Part shown: positions 52,046 to 60,859 of the stretch, in pieces
How positions within the stretch are numbered: position 1 is the stretch's first letter
Layout: each line of letters begins with the position of its first letter
Assembly (NCBI RefSeq): GCF_014649335.1
Contig: NZ_BMSV01000006.1
Location: 372,001 to 436,000 of the forward strand
Origin: Streptomyces roseolilacinus
Lineage (GTDB): Bacteria > Actinomycetota > Actinomycetes > Streptomycetales > Streptomycetaceae
Direction: 5' to 3'
DNA: 64,000 bases
Notes under the pieces: generated by a model
What the model was told of the DNA's origin: nothing
The model's database searches: none
Seen by the model: only the letters and a program-made list of their open reading frames with translations
Translations under genes and position numbers: made by a program

Positions 52046-53653
52046 TCAGGCCCGGGCCTCGCGCGTGATGAAGGAGGCCTGACCGGCGAAGGCCCGAGTC
52101 CCGTCGGAGCCGTCGAGCCAGATGCCGCCGTCGCGGTGGCGGAGGACCGATCCGGGGTAGTTGTGCGCGTGCAGGGTCACCGACCCGGCGACCGCCCCGG
52201 GGCGCGGGCAGAAGGTGGCGTCCTCACGGAACAGTTCGCTGCCGTCGTCGGCGCTCAGCCGCAGCCGCAGGTAGTGGTGGCGCAGGTACCGGCCGTCCGC
52301 GGCGCGGAAGGTGACGCACCGTGTGTCGGCCAGCCCCCCGACGACCGTGAAGGTGACCCGTTGCCGTGCCTGCGCGCCACCGGACGCGGGGACGCTGCCG
52401 AGCGTCGCGAAGTCACCGTCGTACGTGACGTACAGGCCGGGCCGGTCCACGGACTCCAGCGACCGTGCGCCCAGCGGAACGGTGCCCGCGACGGCGGACG
52501 GACCCACCGGGGACGGTTCGGCCGGCGCGGGGGTGCGCGACGGGCTCGGCGCGGGGGTGCCGGCCGTGGGAGCGGCGGCCGCCGGGGCGCCGGTCGTGGG
52601 GGCGCCGACCGTGGGGGCGCCGGCCGTGGGAGCGGCGGTGACGCCGGGCACCCGGGGCGCCGGTTCGGGCCAGACCGCGTAGGTGACGGTCCCGGCTATG
52701 AGCACCGCGCCGGTGGCGAGGCCCACCATCGGATGCGCGGTCACCGCGTGCAGCTTGCCGATCAGCGAGCCGTGCAGGCCGCCTCCCCCCGCCGCCGCGC
52801 CGACGGTGGCGTGCGCCGTGGCCAGCCCGGCGGCGCTCGCGGCCGTACCCGACAGCAGGCCCTTGGCGATCAGCGCGGTGACGAGCGCGGCCGGGACGGC
52901 CAGCGGCGCGAGGTCGAGGAGCAGCAGTTCGGCCGGAACCCGTTCCGTCGTCACCGCGCAGACCGGGCAGTCGCGGACATGCCGCGCGATCCGCTTGCGC
53001 CACACGGACGTACGGAGACCGTCCCAGCCGGCGACGGTCTCCTCCAACTGCGGACAGCGCGGGTGCGCCTCCAGCGCGGCGACGATCGTCCGGCTCAGTT
53101 CCAACTGCTCGCGCATGCGCTGCAGGCGCACCCCGGCGTGGGCGGCACTGAGCCCCGTCGCGGCGGCGATGTCATGACGGCTCAGCAGGCCGGCGCGTTC
53201 CTGCCACCACAGCGACAGCAGCACCCGGTGCTCCGGGTCGAGCCACCGGCCGGCCTCGACCACCTGGCGGCGCTCGTCCGACATGTGCAGGCGCAGGACC
53301 GTCACGTCCTCGGTCGCGGCGCCGGCGTCCGGTGTCCCGAGCGCCTCGTCGATGACCGTGGTCCGGTCGGCGAGGGTGCGCTGCCGGTGCCAGTGGGTGT
53401 TGATCTGGCGGAGCGTGATCGACACCAGCCAGGAGCGGAAGCTTTCCGGGGCACGGAGGGCGGGCAGGTCGCGCACCGCGCGCAGCAGGGTCTCCTGGAC
53501 GACGTCGTCGACGTCGGCGTGTCCGTTCAGCGCCCGCCCGACGATGTTGTAGAGCAGCGGCAGGTACGCGGCGATCAGCTTCTCGCGCGCCCGGTCGTCA
53601 CCGGTCTGCGCCGCGACCACCAGCCTCGTGTGGTCCGCGTCCATGAGCCCCAT
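52046..53653 (-). CDS. Sigma-70 (ECF) factor fused to zinc-finger, membrane helix and AbfB domain
   Basis: A 535-aa one-component sigma factor. Sigma-2 (about 10-80; LPLLYNIVGRALNGHADVDD, VVQETLLRAV) and sigma-4 (about 120-185; RVLLSLWWQERAGLLSRHDI) precede a zinc-finger-like anti-sigma segment (ARHVRDCPVC, about 226). A membrane helix (MVGLATGAVLIAGTVTYAVW, about 313), an Ala/Pro/Thr linker and a C-terminal AbfB (CBM42-like) domain (about 398-535; SVDRPGLYVTYDG, VTFTVVGGLAD, GRYLRHHYLRL) follow. ATG at 53653 has GAGGAAGG. Position beside hemicellulase genes suggests that extracellular arabinan/arabinoxylan sensing frees the sigma part; this is inference. Confidence 0.87.
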   Translation of the reverse strand: MGLMDADHTRLVVAAQTGDDRAREKLIAAYLPLLYNIVGRALNGHADVDDVVQETLLRAVRDLPALRAPESFRSWLVSITLRQINTHWHRQRTLADRTTVIDEALGTPDAGAATEDVTVLRLHMSDERRQVVEAGRWLDPEHRVLLSLWWQERAGLLSRHDIAAATGLSAAHAGVRLQRMREQLELSRTIVAALEAHPRCPQLEETVAGWDGLRTSVWRKRIARHVRDCPVCAVTTERVPAELLLLDLAPLAVPAALVTALIAKGLLSGTAASAAGLATAHATVGAAAGGGGLHGSLIGKLHAVTAHPMVGLATGAVLIAGTVTYAVWPEPAPRVPGVTAAPTAGAPTVGAPTTGAPAAAAPTAGTPAPSPSRTPAPAEPSPVGPSAVAGTVPLGARSLESVDRPGLYVTYDGDFATLGSVPASGGAQARQRVTFTVVGGLADTRCVTFRAADGRYLRHHYLRLRLSADDGSELFREDATFCPRPGAVAGSVTLHAHNYPGSVLRHRDGGIWLDGSDGTRAFAGQASFITREARA

Positions 53654-53980
53654 TCCCACCTTCCTCAGGGAAGCGATCCGCCGAGTACGGCGCCACACCC
53701 TAGCGTCGGCGAAGACGTCCGGCCAAAGCCCGCGGCCTGGGCCGACGGACCGGCCCGTCCACGGCGGACGATCCCGGAGGGAACGGCTCCGGCCCGGGAG
53801 CCGGCGCCGCGCGAAGGCCGCGGCCGGCTCCCCCGGTACCGGGGCGGGAGCCCGGCCCGGTACCGGGGCGGCGCCCAAGGACACGACGGTCCGTGCGGCC
53901 GGCCCTCCGGGAGGACGGCGCCGAGCACCGGAGGGGGGCGCCGCGGGTCGCGGCCGGCTCGTACGGGCCGCGCGGTGGGG

Positions 53981-54376
53981 TCAGTCGACGGAGGTCACGC
54001 GTCCCCAGCCCGCGGAGAGTCCGCCCTCGGCGAGGCCGGTGAAGTTGCCGTTGGTTTCCAGTCGGCCGGTGGCGATGTGGCCGTTGTCGGCTCGGTAGAA
54101 GAGCAGCTCTCGGTTCACGGAGACGACGTGGGTCCAGCCGGGCGAGACGACGCCGGTGGCGAGGCCGGTGAAGTTGCCGTTGGTTTCCAGTCGGCCGGTG
54201 GCGATGTGGCCGTTGTCGGCTCGGTAGAAGAGCAGCTCTCGGTTCACGGAGACGACGTGGGTCCAGCCGGGCGAGACGACGCCGGTGGCGAGGCCGGTGA
54301 AGTTGCCGTCGGATTCCAGCCGACCAGTGGCGATGTGACCGTTGTCCGGCCGGTAGAAGAGCAGTTCGTTTGCCAA
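53981..54376 (-). CDS. Tandem-repeat lectin-like protein
   Basis: A 131-aa protein made of three near-identical 43-residue repeats (ELLFYRADNGHIATGRLETN then GNFTGLATGVVSPGWTHVV). The pattern resembles tachylectin-2/integrin-like propeller blades. TTG at 54376 follows AAGGAG at normal spacing. No signal peptide is visible. The repeats at 54040-54300 are almost identical in DNA, which points to recent expansion. Three blades are too few for a closed propeller, so it may oligomerise. Confidence 0.65.
   Translation of the reverse strand: MANELLFYRPDNGHIATGRLESDGNFTGLATGVVSPGWTHVVSVNRELLFYRADNGHIATGRLETNGNFTGLATGVVSPGWTHVVSVNRELLFYRADNGHIATGRLETNGNFTGLAEGGLSAGWGRVTSVD
54036..54300 (-). repeat. 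129-bp tandem repeats in the lectin-like gene
   Basis: Two consecutive 129-bp units (for example starting at CGGTTCACGG at 54111 and 54240) are practically identical; a third at the 5' end of the gene is slightly diverged. Confidence 0.85.
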
Positions 54377-54875
54377 GGGGACTCCTTGAGTCGCGGTCGA
54401 GGCGGCCTGCGGACCAGAAGTTTCACCGGAACCCCGGAGCACCATGCGAGACGTGCTCCGACCCAGGACGTCCAGATCCGGCCACCGAAGCCGACGCTAA
54501 CTATGTGTCGCCACAACCGCACCCTCGGTGATTGCTTCGAGTGATCACCCTGCCGGCCAGGCTCGCGCCCCAGCGTCCGTACCGACCGGATGTTCTCCGG
54601 CGCCACCCGACCGAACCCTCGACGGCGCCCGCACCTCTTGCTCTCCCCCCTACGTACTCGCCCCCGTTCGGGCGCCACGTTCAAGGGCCCGATGGTCCGA
54701 GCGGGACGGTCGTCGGGAAAAGCCGCGCTGACCCGCCAGCACTCGGACCTGGCCCGGCAGCAGAAGGCCGCGGACGAGCTCGACCAACTGGTGCGGGCCG
54801 CCCACCGGGAGGGCGCCGACCCGTCATCCGGTGCGGATCTGGCGCGCGACGCCTGGCGTGGTCCGGACAACAGAC
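54377..54875. other. Gap between lectin-like gene and tRNA
   Basis: About 500 bp. A plus-strand frame from ATG 54692 (MVRAGRSSGKAALTRQHSDL) reads 60-odd residues of charged helix but has no ribosome site and runs into the tRNA terminator; it may be a remnant. TAGTTA near 54498-54504 on the minus strand could be the lectin promoter. Confidence 0.35.
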
Positions 54876-54902
54876 AAGGCCCTGGTCGCTGACCAGGGCC
54901 TT
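54876..54902 (-). terminator. Terminator of tRNA-Gly
   Basis: Perfect 12-bp arms AAGGCCCTGGTC / GACCAGGGCCTT around GCT, five bases past the tRNA CCA end. Confidence 0.85.
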
Positions 54903-54907
54903 CGCTA

Positions 54908-54981
54908 TGGAGCGGGTGACGGGAATCGAACCCGCGCTCTGAGCTTGGGAAGCTCATGTTCTACCATTAAACTACACCCGC
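54908..54981 (-). tRNA. tRNA-Gly (CCC)
   Basis: A 71-nt cloverleaf plus encoded CCA. The acceptor stem is GCGGGTG/CACCCGC, the T-arm GGGTTCGATTCCC, and the anticodon stem TGAGC/GCTCA with loop TTCCCAA, giving anticodon CCC. Confidence 0.95.
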
Positions 54982-55199
54982 ACAGCGGCCGGAGCTCCGT
55001 CCGCATCGTCGCTCACTGTACCCCATCCGCAGCCCCCGGTGCGTCGCGCCGCGGGGTTTTCGTGTGTCGGGCGGGATGATCCGGCGGTTTCGGGTGGGGA
55101 GTTGGGGCGTAGGGTGGGGGTCGGAGTGCCGCCTGGAGTGGTGTCCCGTTGATCCCCTAATGTGGCTGCCTCGTCCACCACTTGCTGGGAAAGGGCTTG

Positions 55200-55382
55200 A
55201 TGCACTCCATGGAGCGAACCGTCGTCCGGTGTGCCGAGGGGCACGTGTTCAGTACCGCGACGTTCCCGATGCAGAACCTCGGTGCGGGGCGGATCGGGCC
55301 CGGGCGGCTCATCCGCTGTCCCCGGTGCGCGCGGCTGCGGCACGCCGTGCCCGTGACCGCGGGGGCGGCCGAGCGGGGCTAG
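55200..55382 (+). CDS. Small zinc-ribbon protein
   Basis: A 60-aa protein with two cysteine pairs arranged as CAEGHVFS...CPRCARL, a zinc-ribbon-like fold. ATG at 55200 has GGGAAAGGG close by. Its TAG stop lies within CTAG, which is also the target-site repeat of the adjacent MITE. Function unknown; it looks like a widespread Streptomyces small protein. Confidence 0.75.
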   Translation: MHSMERTVVRCAEGHVFSTATFPMQNLGAGRIGPGRLIRCPRCARLRHAVPVTAGAAERG

Positions 55383-55590
55383 GGAGTGTCTTCAAAGTAG
55401 CGTCGTTCGCCCGTAGGGCGGGCCGGGCGGCGTCTGGTGCGTGCGATCGCAAGGCGGAGGAGGGAGCCACTGCGGAGCATGGGCGACCGACGACAACGCG
55501 GCTGGGGGTCCCCCCTGCTCGAGCGCAGCCGAGAGCTCGGGGGAGGGCGTGCCAGACGCCGGCAGGCAGACGGGACTTTGAAGACACGGC
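55383..55590. mobile_element. 208-bp MITE with CTAG target duplication
   Basis: Terminal inverted repeats contain the perfect 13-bp GTGTCTTCAAAGT (55386-55398) and ACTTTGAAGACAC (55575-55587). The element is flanked by CTAG at 55379-55382 and 55591-55594. It has no coding capacity and includes an internal GC-rich palindromic segment (CTCGAGCGCAGCCGAGAGCT). It must rely on a transposase encoded elsewhere. Confidence 0.8.
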
Positions 55591-55685
55591 CTAGCGGTCC
55601 GTACGGCCGCCGTCGTCCCTGGTGGGGAGCGCGCGGGCGTCCGTCCGATTGGGGCGGGCCCGCGCGCTCTGCGTATCCTCGGGAC

Positions 55686-56261
55686 GTGCTTCTCTCAGAC
55701 AAGGACATCCGGGCCGAGATCGAATCCGGACGGGTGCGGATCGACCCGTACGACGAATCCATGGTGCAGCCCTCGAGCATCGACGTGCGGCTCGACCGCT
55801 ACTTCCGGGTGTTCGAGAACCACCGCTACCCCCACATCGACCCCGCCGTCGAGCAGGCCGATCTCACCCGGCTGGTGGAGCCGGACGGGGACGAGGCGTT
55901 CATCCTCCACCCGGGCGAGTTCGTGCTCGCCTCGACGTACGAGGTCATCTCCCTGTCGGACGACCTCGCCTCCCGGCTGGAGGGCAAGAGCTCGCTCGGG
56001 CGGCTCGGCCTCGTCACGCATTCGACCGCGGGTTTCATCGACCCCGGGTTCTCCGGACATGTGACCCTGGAACTGTCGAACCTCGCGACCCTGCCGATCA
56101 AGCTGTGGCCGGGGATGAAGATCGGCCAGCTGTGCATGTTCCGGCTCAGCTCGCCGGCCGAGTTCCCGTACGGCAGCGACCGGTACGGGTCCCGGTACCA
56201 GGGGCAGCGCGGGCCCACGGCCTCGCGGTCCTTCCAGAACTTCCATCGGACGCAGGTGTGA
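55686..56261 (+). CDS. dcd: dCTP deaminase
   Basis: A 191-aa enzyme converting dCTP to dUTP (some actinobacterial members go on to dUMP). It is the canonical length. Motifs: MVQPSSIDVRLDRYFRVF, LEGKSSLGRLGLVTHSTAGF with the catalytic Glu, and PGFSGHVTLELSN. GTG at 55686 matches the usual N-terminus LLSDKDIRAEI. A phosphoribosyltransferase gene starts two bases after the stop. Confidence 0.97.
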   Translation: MLLSDKDIRAEIESGRVRIDPYDESMVQPSSIDVRLDRYFRVFENHRYPHIDPAVEQADLTRLVEPDGDEAFILHPGEFVLASTYEVISLSDDLASRLEGKSSLGRLGLVTHSTAGFIDPGFSGHVTLELSNLATLPIKLWPGMKIGQLCMFRLSSPAEFPYGSDRYGSRYQGQRGPTASRSFQNFHRTQV

Positions 56262-56263
56262 GC

Positions 56264-56761
56264 ATGAGTGGTGTACGGGAGAACCTCACGTACGAAGGGT
56301 TCGGCCGCGCGGTGCGCGAGCTCGCCCAGACCGTCGCGGACGACGGTTACGAGCCGGACGTGGTGCTGTCCATCGCCCGCGGCGGTGTCTTCGTGGCCGG
56401 CGGGCTCGCCTACGCGCTCGACTGCAAGAACATCCACCTCGTGAACGTGGAGTTCTACACGGGCGTCGGCACCACCCTGGAGATGCCGGTGATGCTCGCG
56501 CCCGTCCCGAACGCGATCGACTTCAGCAACAAGAAGGTCCTGATCGCCGACGACGTCGCCGACACCGGCAAGACCCTGAAGCTCGTCCACGACTTCTGCC
56601 TCGACCACGTCGCCGAGGTCCGGTCGGCCGTCATCTACGAGAAGTCCCACTCCCTGGTGAAGTGCGAGTACGTCTGGAAGCGCACCGACGACTGGATCAA
56701 CTTCCCCTGGAGCGTCGAGAAGCCCGTCGTGCGGCGTACCGGGCAGGTGCTCGACGCCTGA
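56264..56761 (+). CDS. Phosphoribosyltransferase
   Basis: A 165-aa PRTase type I protein. The PRPP-binding loop is KKVLIADDVADTGKTL; DVVLSIARGGVFVAGGLAYA is the first phosphate loop. It resembles xanthine/hypoxanthine-type PRTases. It is cotranscribed with dcd, consistent with nucleotide salvage. The base specificity cannot be read from the sequence. Confidence 0.9.
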   Translation: MSGVRENLTYEGFGRAVRELAQTVADDGYEPDVVLSIARGGVFVAGGLAYALDCKNIHLVNVEFYTGVGTTLEMPVMLAPVPNAIDFSNKKVLIADDVADTGKTLKLVHDFCLDHVAEVRSAVIYEKSHSLVKCEYVWKRTDDWINFPWSVEKPVVRRTGQVLDA

Positions 56762-56775
56762 GGGCGCAGGGGGGG

Positions 56776-56830
56776 GGCACACGGCAGGGGCCCGCGGACG
56801 CGAGAGCGCCGCGGGCCCCTGCCGTGTGCC
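56776..56830. terminator. Bidirectional terminator after dcd-PRTase
   Basis: Arms GGCACACGGCAGGGGCCCGC(GG) and complement, 22 bp perfect, loop about 11 bases, between convergent genes. Confidence 0.85.
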
Positions 56831-56840
56831 CGGGGTGTTC

Positions 56841-57731
56841 CTACAACGTGCCCAGCTTGATCAGCGACAGCAGCGCCACCAGCTGGATCGCCGACGCCCC
56901 CAGGGCCTTCGGCCAGGGCAGGTCGTGGGACTTGCTCACCATGGACGTGAACAGCGCGCCCGCCGCCAGCCACGACAGCCAGCCGATCACCTGCACCAGG
57001 GCGTTCTCGCCGCCCAGGAACATCGCGAACAGCAGGCGCGGCGCGTCCGTCATCGACATGATCAGCATCGACAGGCCCACGGTCGGCTGCCACGCCCCGT
57101 TGCCGCCCAGCTGGCGGGCCAGGGTGTGGGTCACCGCGCCCAGGATCACGCCGCCCACGACGAACATGACGCCCGTGAGCAGGACGGACGGCACCGCCGT
57201 CGACAGGGTCGCGTTGATCGCCTCGTCGCGGGCCTTGTCGAAGCCGAACAGCGCGAGCAGGCCGTACACGAAGGTGACCGTCAGCGCCGGCAGCCAGACC
57301 GCGTGGTCGCGCATCTGCCAGAACGTCGGGCCGGGGCGCAGCACGATGCCGGCCAGGAGCTGCTGCCAGGGCAGGCGCGGGCCGGAGGGGGCGGGGGCGC
57401 CCGCCTGGTAGGTGTCCGGCGGGCCGTACGGGTCCTCGTTGACGCTGAACACCTGGGTGTGGCCCGGGTTGTTCGCGGTGTGCGCCTGGGGCGGGTACGG
57501 CTGCCGGGGGTGGTGCGGGTGCGGCGCGGCCTGCTGCTGGTAGGGGTCGCCGAAGTACTCCGGTTCGCCGTGCGTGCGTCCGTCCCGCGACCACTGCTGC
57601 GGCGACCCGTACGACGGCGGCGCGGGCGCGCCGGCGTTGCCGTACGGCCCCTGCCGCGGGTGCGGGGGCTGCTGCCCTTGTTGGTGCGGGGTGCGGTTGT
57701 CCCGGCCGCGTCCGATCCTGAATCCAGCCAC
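56841..57731 (-). CDS. Yip1-family membrane protein
   Basis: A 296-aa protein. The first 125 residues are Pro/Gln/Gly-rich and probably disordered. The rest has about five membrane helices (LPALTVTFVYGLLALFGFD, SVLLTGVMFVVGGVILGAV, VGLSMLIMSMTDAPRLLFAM, IGWLSWLAAGALFTSMV, SAIQLVALLSLIKLG). The GTG at 57731 giving VAGFRIGRGRDNR is preferred. Function in bacteria unknown. Confidence 0.82.
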   Translation of the reverse strand: MAGFRIGRGRDNRTPHQQGQQPPHPRQGPYGNAGAPAPPSYGSPQQWSRDGRTHGEPEYFGDPYQQQAAPHPHHPRQPYPPQAHTANNPGHTQVFSVNEDPYGPPDTYQAGAPAPSGPRLPWQQLLAGIVLRPGPTFWQMRDHAVWLPALTVTFVYGLLALFGFDKARDEAINATLSTAVPSVLLTGVMFVVGGVILGAVTHTLARQLGGNGAWQPTVGLSMLIMSMTDAPRLLFAMFLGGENALVQVIGWLSWLAAGALFTSMVSKSHDLPWPKALGASAIQLVALLSLIKLGTL

Positions 57732-57885
57732 GTCTATGAACGTACCCGGTTCCGCCCGCACCGGCGTACCCGGCCGTTCGCCGGGCCCTCTTTGCTGCTG
57801 AGCTGTGACATCCCCTAGGGGCCGGCGTCCCCCGAAGGGCCGACACGCCAGGGGGCCGCCCCCGAGGGGCGCGGAAAACCGGAAC

Positions 57886-57921
57886 GGCCGGGTCCACCCC
57901 CCCCTGGGGGCGGACCCGGCC
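57886..57921 (-). terminator. Terminator after the Fe-S reductase gene
   Basis: GGCCGGGTCC and GGACCCGGCC arms around a C/G-rich loop, 30 bp past the stop. Confidence 0.7.
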
Positions 57922-57953
57922 GTCCTGTCACGGGCCGGTACCGGTGGCCGGTC

Positions 57954-60233
57954 CTACTGCGCGGGCTCCGGCTCCGGCGCCGCGTCGGCCTCGGGGGCCT
58001 CGGGCTCCGGGGTCTTCACCGACTCCAGGAGGAGCTGCGCCACGTCCACGACCTGGAGCGTCTCCTTGGCCTGGCCCTCGTTCTTCTTGCCGTTCACCGA
58101 GTCCGTCAGCATGACCAGGCAGAAGGGGCACGCCGTGGACACGATGTCCGGGTTGAGCGACAGGGCCTCGTCGACGCGCTCGGTGTTGATGCGCTTGCCG
58201 ATGCGCTCCTCCATCCACATCCGCGCGCCGCCGGCGCCGCAGCAGAAGCCGCGCTCCTTGTGGCGGTGCATCTCCTGCTGGCGCAGGCCGGGGACGGCGG
58301 ACATGATCTCGCGCGGCGGCGTGTAGACCTTGTTGTGCCGGCCCAGGTAGCACGGGTCGTGGTAGGTGATCAGGCCGTCGACCGGGGTCACCGGGGTGAG
58401 CCTGCCCTCGTCGATGAGGTGCTGGAGCAGCTGCGTGTGGTGGATGACCTCGAACTCGCCGCCCAGCTGCGGGTACTCGTTCGCGATCGTGTTGAAGCAG
58501 TGTGGGCAGGTCGCGACGATCTTCTTGGAGGCCTTGGGCTTCTTCGTCGACTCGTCCTCGTCGTCCTCGCCGAACGCCATGTTCAGCATCGCGACGTTCT
58601 CCTGGCCGAGCTGCTGGAACAGCGGCTCGTTGCCCAGGCGGCGGGCGGAGTCACCGGTGCACTTCTCGTCGCCGCCCATGATCGCGAACTTGACGCCCGC
58701 CATGTGCAGCAGCTCCGCGAAGGCCTTGGTGGTCTTCTTGGCGCGGTCCTCCAGGGCGCCGGCGCAGCCGACCCAGTACAGGTAGTCGATCTCCGACAGG
58801 TCCTCGACGTCCTTGCCGACGATCGGGACCTCGAAGTCGACCTCCTTGGTCCACTCGACGCGCTGCTTCTTGGCCAGGCCCCAGGGGTTGCCCTTCTTCT
58901 CCAGGTTCTTGAGCATCGTGCCCGCCTCGGACGGGAACGCGGACTCGATCATCACCTGGTAGCGGCGCATGTCGACGATGTGGTCGACGTGCTCGATGTC
59001 GACGGGGCACTGCTCGACGCAGGCGCCGCAGGTGGTGCAGGACCACAGGACGTCCGGGTCGATGACGCCGTTCTCCTCGGCGGTGCCGACCAGCGGGCGC
59101 TCGGCCTCGGCGAGGGCGGACGCCGGGACGCCGGCGAGCTGCTCCGCGGACGCCTTCTCCTCGCCCTCCGCCGTCTTGCCGCCGCCGGCGAGCAGGTAGG
59201 GCGCCTTGGCGTGCGCGTGGTCGCGCAGCGACATGATCAGGAGCTTCGGGGAGAGCGGCTTGCCCGTGTTCCAGGCGGGGCACTGCGACTGGCAGCGGCC
59301 GCACTCGGTGCACGTGGAGAAGTCGAGGATGCCCTTCCAGGAGAAGTGCTCCACCTGGGAGACGCCGAAGACGGTCTCCTCCGCGCCCTCCTCGTCGTCG
59401 AAGACGGTCTCGAAGTCGATCACCTTGCCGCCGGACGTCATCGGCAGCAGGGCGCCCAGCGCGGTCTCGCCGGTGGCGTTGCGCTTGAACCAGATGTTCG
59501 GGAAGCCGAGGAAGCGGTGCCAGGCGACGCCCATGTTGGTGTTGAGCGAGACCGTGATCATCCAGATCAGGGAGACGCTGATCTTCACCATGGCGGCGAG
59601 GTAGACGAGGTTCTGCAGGGTGCCGGTGTCCAGGCCGTCGAAGGCGAGGACCAGCGGGTACGACACGAAGTAGGCCGGGTCGTAGGAGTCGACGTGGTGC
59701 AGCGCGCCCTCGAGGCCGCGCAGGACCAGGATGACCAGGCCGATGGTCAGGATGATGTACTCGACGAAGTACGCCTGCCAGGCCTTGGAGCCGGTGAAGC
59801 GCGACTTGCGGCCGGCGCGGGACGGCAGGCTCAGCAGCCGGATCACGATCAGCACGGCGATGCCGAGGACCGTCAGCAGGCCGATCAGCTCGGTGTACAT
59901 CTCGAACGGCAGGAAGCCGCCGATGACCGGCAGGGTCCAGTCGGCGCGGAAGAGCTGTCCGTACGCCTGCGCCAGCGTGGGCGGCAGGGTGAGGAAGCCG
60001 ACCGCGACGAACCAGTGCGCGAAGCCGACGATCCCCCAGCGGTTCATCCGGGTGTGACCGAGGAACTCCCGGACCACGGTGACCGTGCGGGCCTTCCAGT
60101 CGTCGGTGCGGCTGCCGGCCGGCACGGGCTGGCCGAGCTTCACGAACCGGTAGATGTGCGCGATCGCTCGGGCAAAGAGCGCAACGCCGACCACGGTCAG
60201 GGTCAGCGACACAATGATCGCGGCGAGTTGCAT
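57954..60233 (-). CDS. Membrane-bound Fe-S heterodisulfide-reductase-like oxidoreductase
   Basis: A 759-aa protein. Six N-terminal membrane helices (about 1-250; MQLAAIIVSLTLTVVGVALF, NRWGIVGFAHWFVAVGFLTL) precede two 4Fe-4S motifs (CTECGRCQSQCP and CTTCGACVEQCP) and two CCG (HdrD-like) domains (CPHCFNT, HDPCYLGRHN, GFCCGAGGARM, ACPFCLVML). It resembles mycobacterial Rv0338c-type reductases. It moves electrons between quinone and an unknown partner. The start MQLAAII is at 60233. Confidence 0.93.
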   Translation of the reverse strand: MQLAAIIVSLTLTVVGVALFARAIAHIYRFVKLGQPVPAGSRTDDWKARTVTVVREFLGHTRMNRWGIVGFAHWFVAVGFLTLPPTLAQAYGQLFRADWTLPVIGGFLPFEMYTELIGLLTVLGIAVLIVIRLLSLPSRAGRKSRFTGSKAWQAYFVEYIILTIGLVILVLRGLEGALHHVDSYDPAYFVSYPLVLAFDGLDTGTLQNLVYLAAMVKISVSLIWMITVSLNTNMGVAWHRFLGFPNIWFKRNATGETALGALLPMTSGGKVIDFETVFDDEEGAEETVFGVSQVEHFSWKGILDFSTCTECGRCQSQCPAWNTGKPLSPKLLIMSLRDHAHAKAPYLLAGGGKTAEGEEKASAEQLAGVPASALAEAERPLVGTAEENGVIDPDVLWSCTTCGACVEQCPVDIEHVDHIVDMRRYQVMIESAFPSEAGTMLKNLEKKGNPWGLAKKQRVEWTKEVDFEVPIVGKDVEDLSEIDYLYWVGCAGALEDRAKKTTKAFAELLHMAGVKFAIMGGDEKCTGDSARRLGNEPLFQQLGQENVAMLNMAFGEDDEDESTKKPKASKKIVATCPHCFNTIANEYPQLGGEFEVIHHTQLLQHLIDEGRLTPVTPVDGLITYHDPCYLGRHNKVYTPPREIMSAVPGLRQQEMHRHKERGFCCGAGGARMWMEERIGKRINTERVDEALSLNPDIVSTACPFCLVMLTDSVNGKKNEGQAKETLQVVDVAQLLLESVKTPEPEAPEADAAPEPEPAQ

Positions 60234-60379
60234 GGGGGCTCCTCGGGCCTGCGAGGTGGGGGATCCAGCACTACTAAGCGGTAACTTATTGGGTTCGGTG
60301 CTGAGCGTACCCAGTTATTCCGCCGCACTGTAGCCGCGCACGCGGTGATCTGCGTCGCTCAGGTGAGCCTGACCGCCGC

Positions 60380-60859
60380 TCATCGCCCCCGTCGCCGCGG
60401 GGTGCCGATCAGGGCCCGGGGCGTGCGGAGGAGCAGAGCCGCGTCCAGTCCCATCCCATGGTGCTCCACGTAGTGCTGGTCCAGCAGCAGGGGTTCGTCC
60501 CACGGGAGCGCGGAGCCCCGCCTCACCTGCGCCAGTCCCGTCAGCCCCGGCTTGACGAGGTGCCGCCACGCCGCGTCCGCGCCGGGGGCCCCCGGCGGCA
60601 GCGGCGCGGGCCCCACGAGTGACATCTCCCCCCGTACGACGTGGGGCAGCCGCGACAGCGCGTCGAGGCGCAGCCGGCGGACCGGCAGGGTGCGCAGCGT
60701 GAACGTCCGGCCGTGCAGGCCGGTCGCCGCCTCCCGCACGAGGAGGCTGCCGGGCGGGCGGCGCAGGGCGCGCGCGGCCGCGGCGGCGAGGAGCGCGGGG
60801 GCGGCGAGGGCGAGGAGGACGGAGCCGAGGGCCAGATCCAGGATGCGCTTGGGGTGCAT
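60380..60859 (-). CDS. Bacterial sugar transferase, short form
   Basis: A 159-aa protein with the initiating sugar-phosphotransferase core: KRILDLALGSVLLALAAPAL (membrane-entrant helix), SRLPHVVRGEMSLVGPAPLP and VKPGLTGLAQVRRGSALPWD, ending DAALLLRTPRALI. It lacks the multi-helix N-terminal domain of WcaJ-type enzymes. It transfers sugar-1-phosphate to undecaprenyl phosphate in relatives. It stands alone, with no glycan cluster. Confidence 0.85.
   Translation of the reverse strand: MHPKRILDLALGSVLLALAAPALLAAAAARALRRPPGSLLVREAATGLHGRTFTLRTLPVRRLRLDALSRLPHVVRGEMSLVGPAPLPPGAPGADAAWRHLVKPGLTGLAQVRRGSALPWDEPLLLDQHYVEHHGMGLDAALLLRTPRALIGTPRRRGR

Noticed and set aside
54590..54892. Plus-strand 100-codon frame before tRNA-Gly
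   Set aside because: Runs into the tRNA terminator and lacks a ribosome site; at best a remnant.
54908..54981. tRNA-Gly as integration site of a mobile element
   Set aside because: No integrase and no duplicated tRNA 3' end noticed nearby.
58260..60284. Plus-strand frame of 674 codons
   Set aside because: Antisense to the Fe-S reductase, which has all cysteine motifs.
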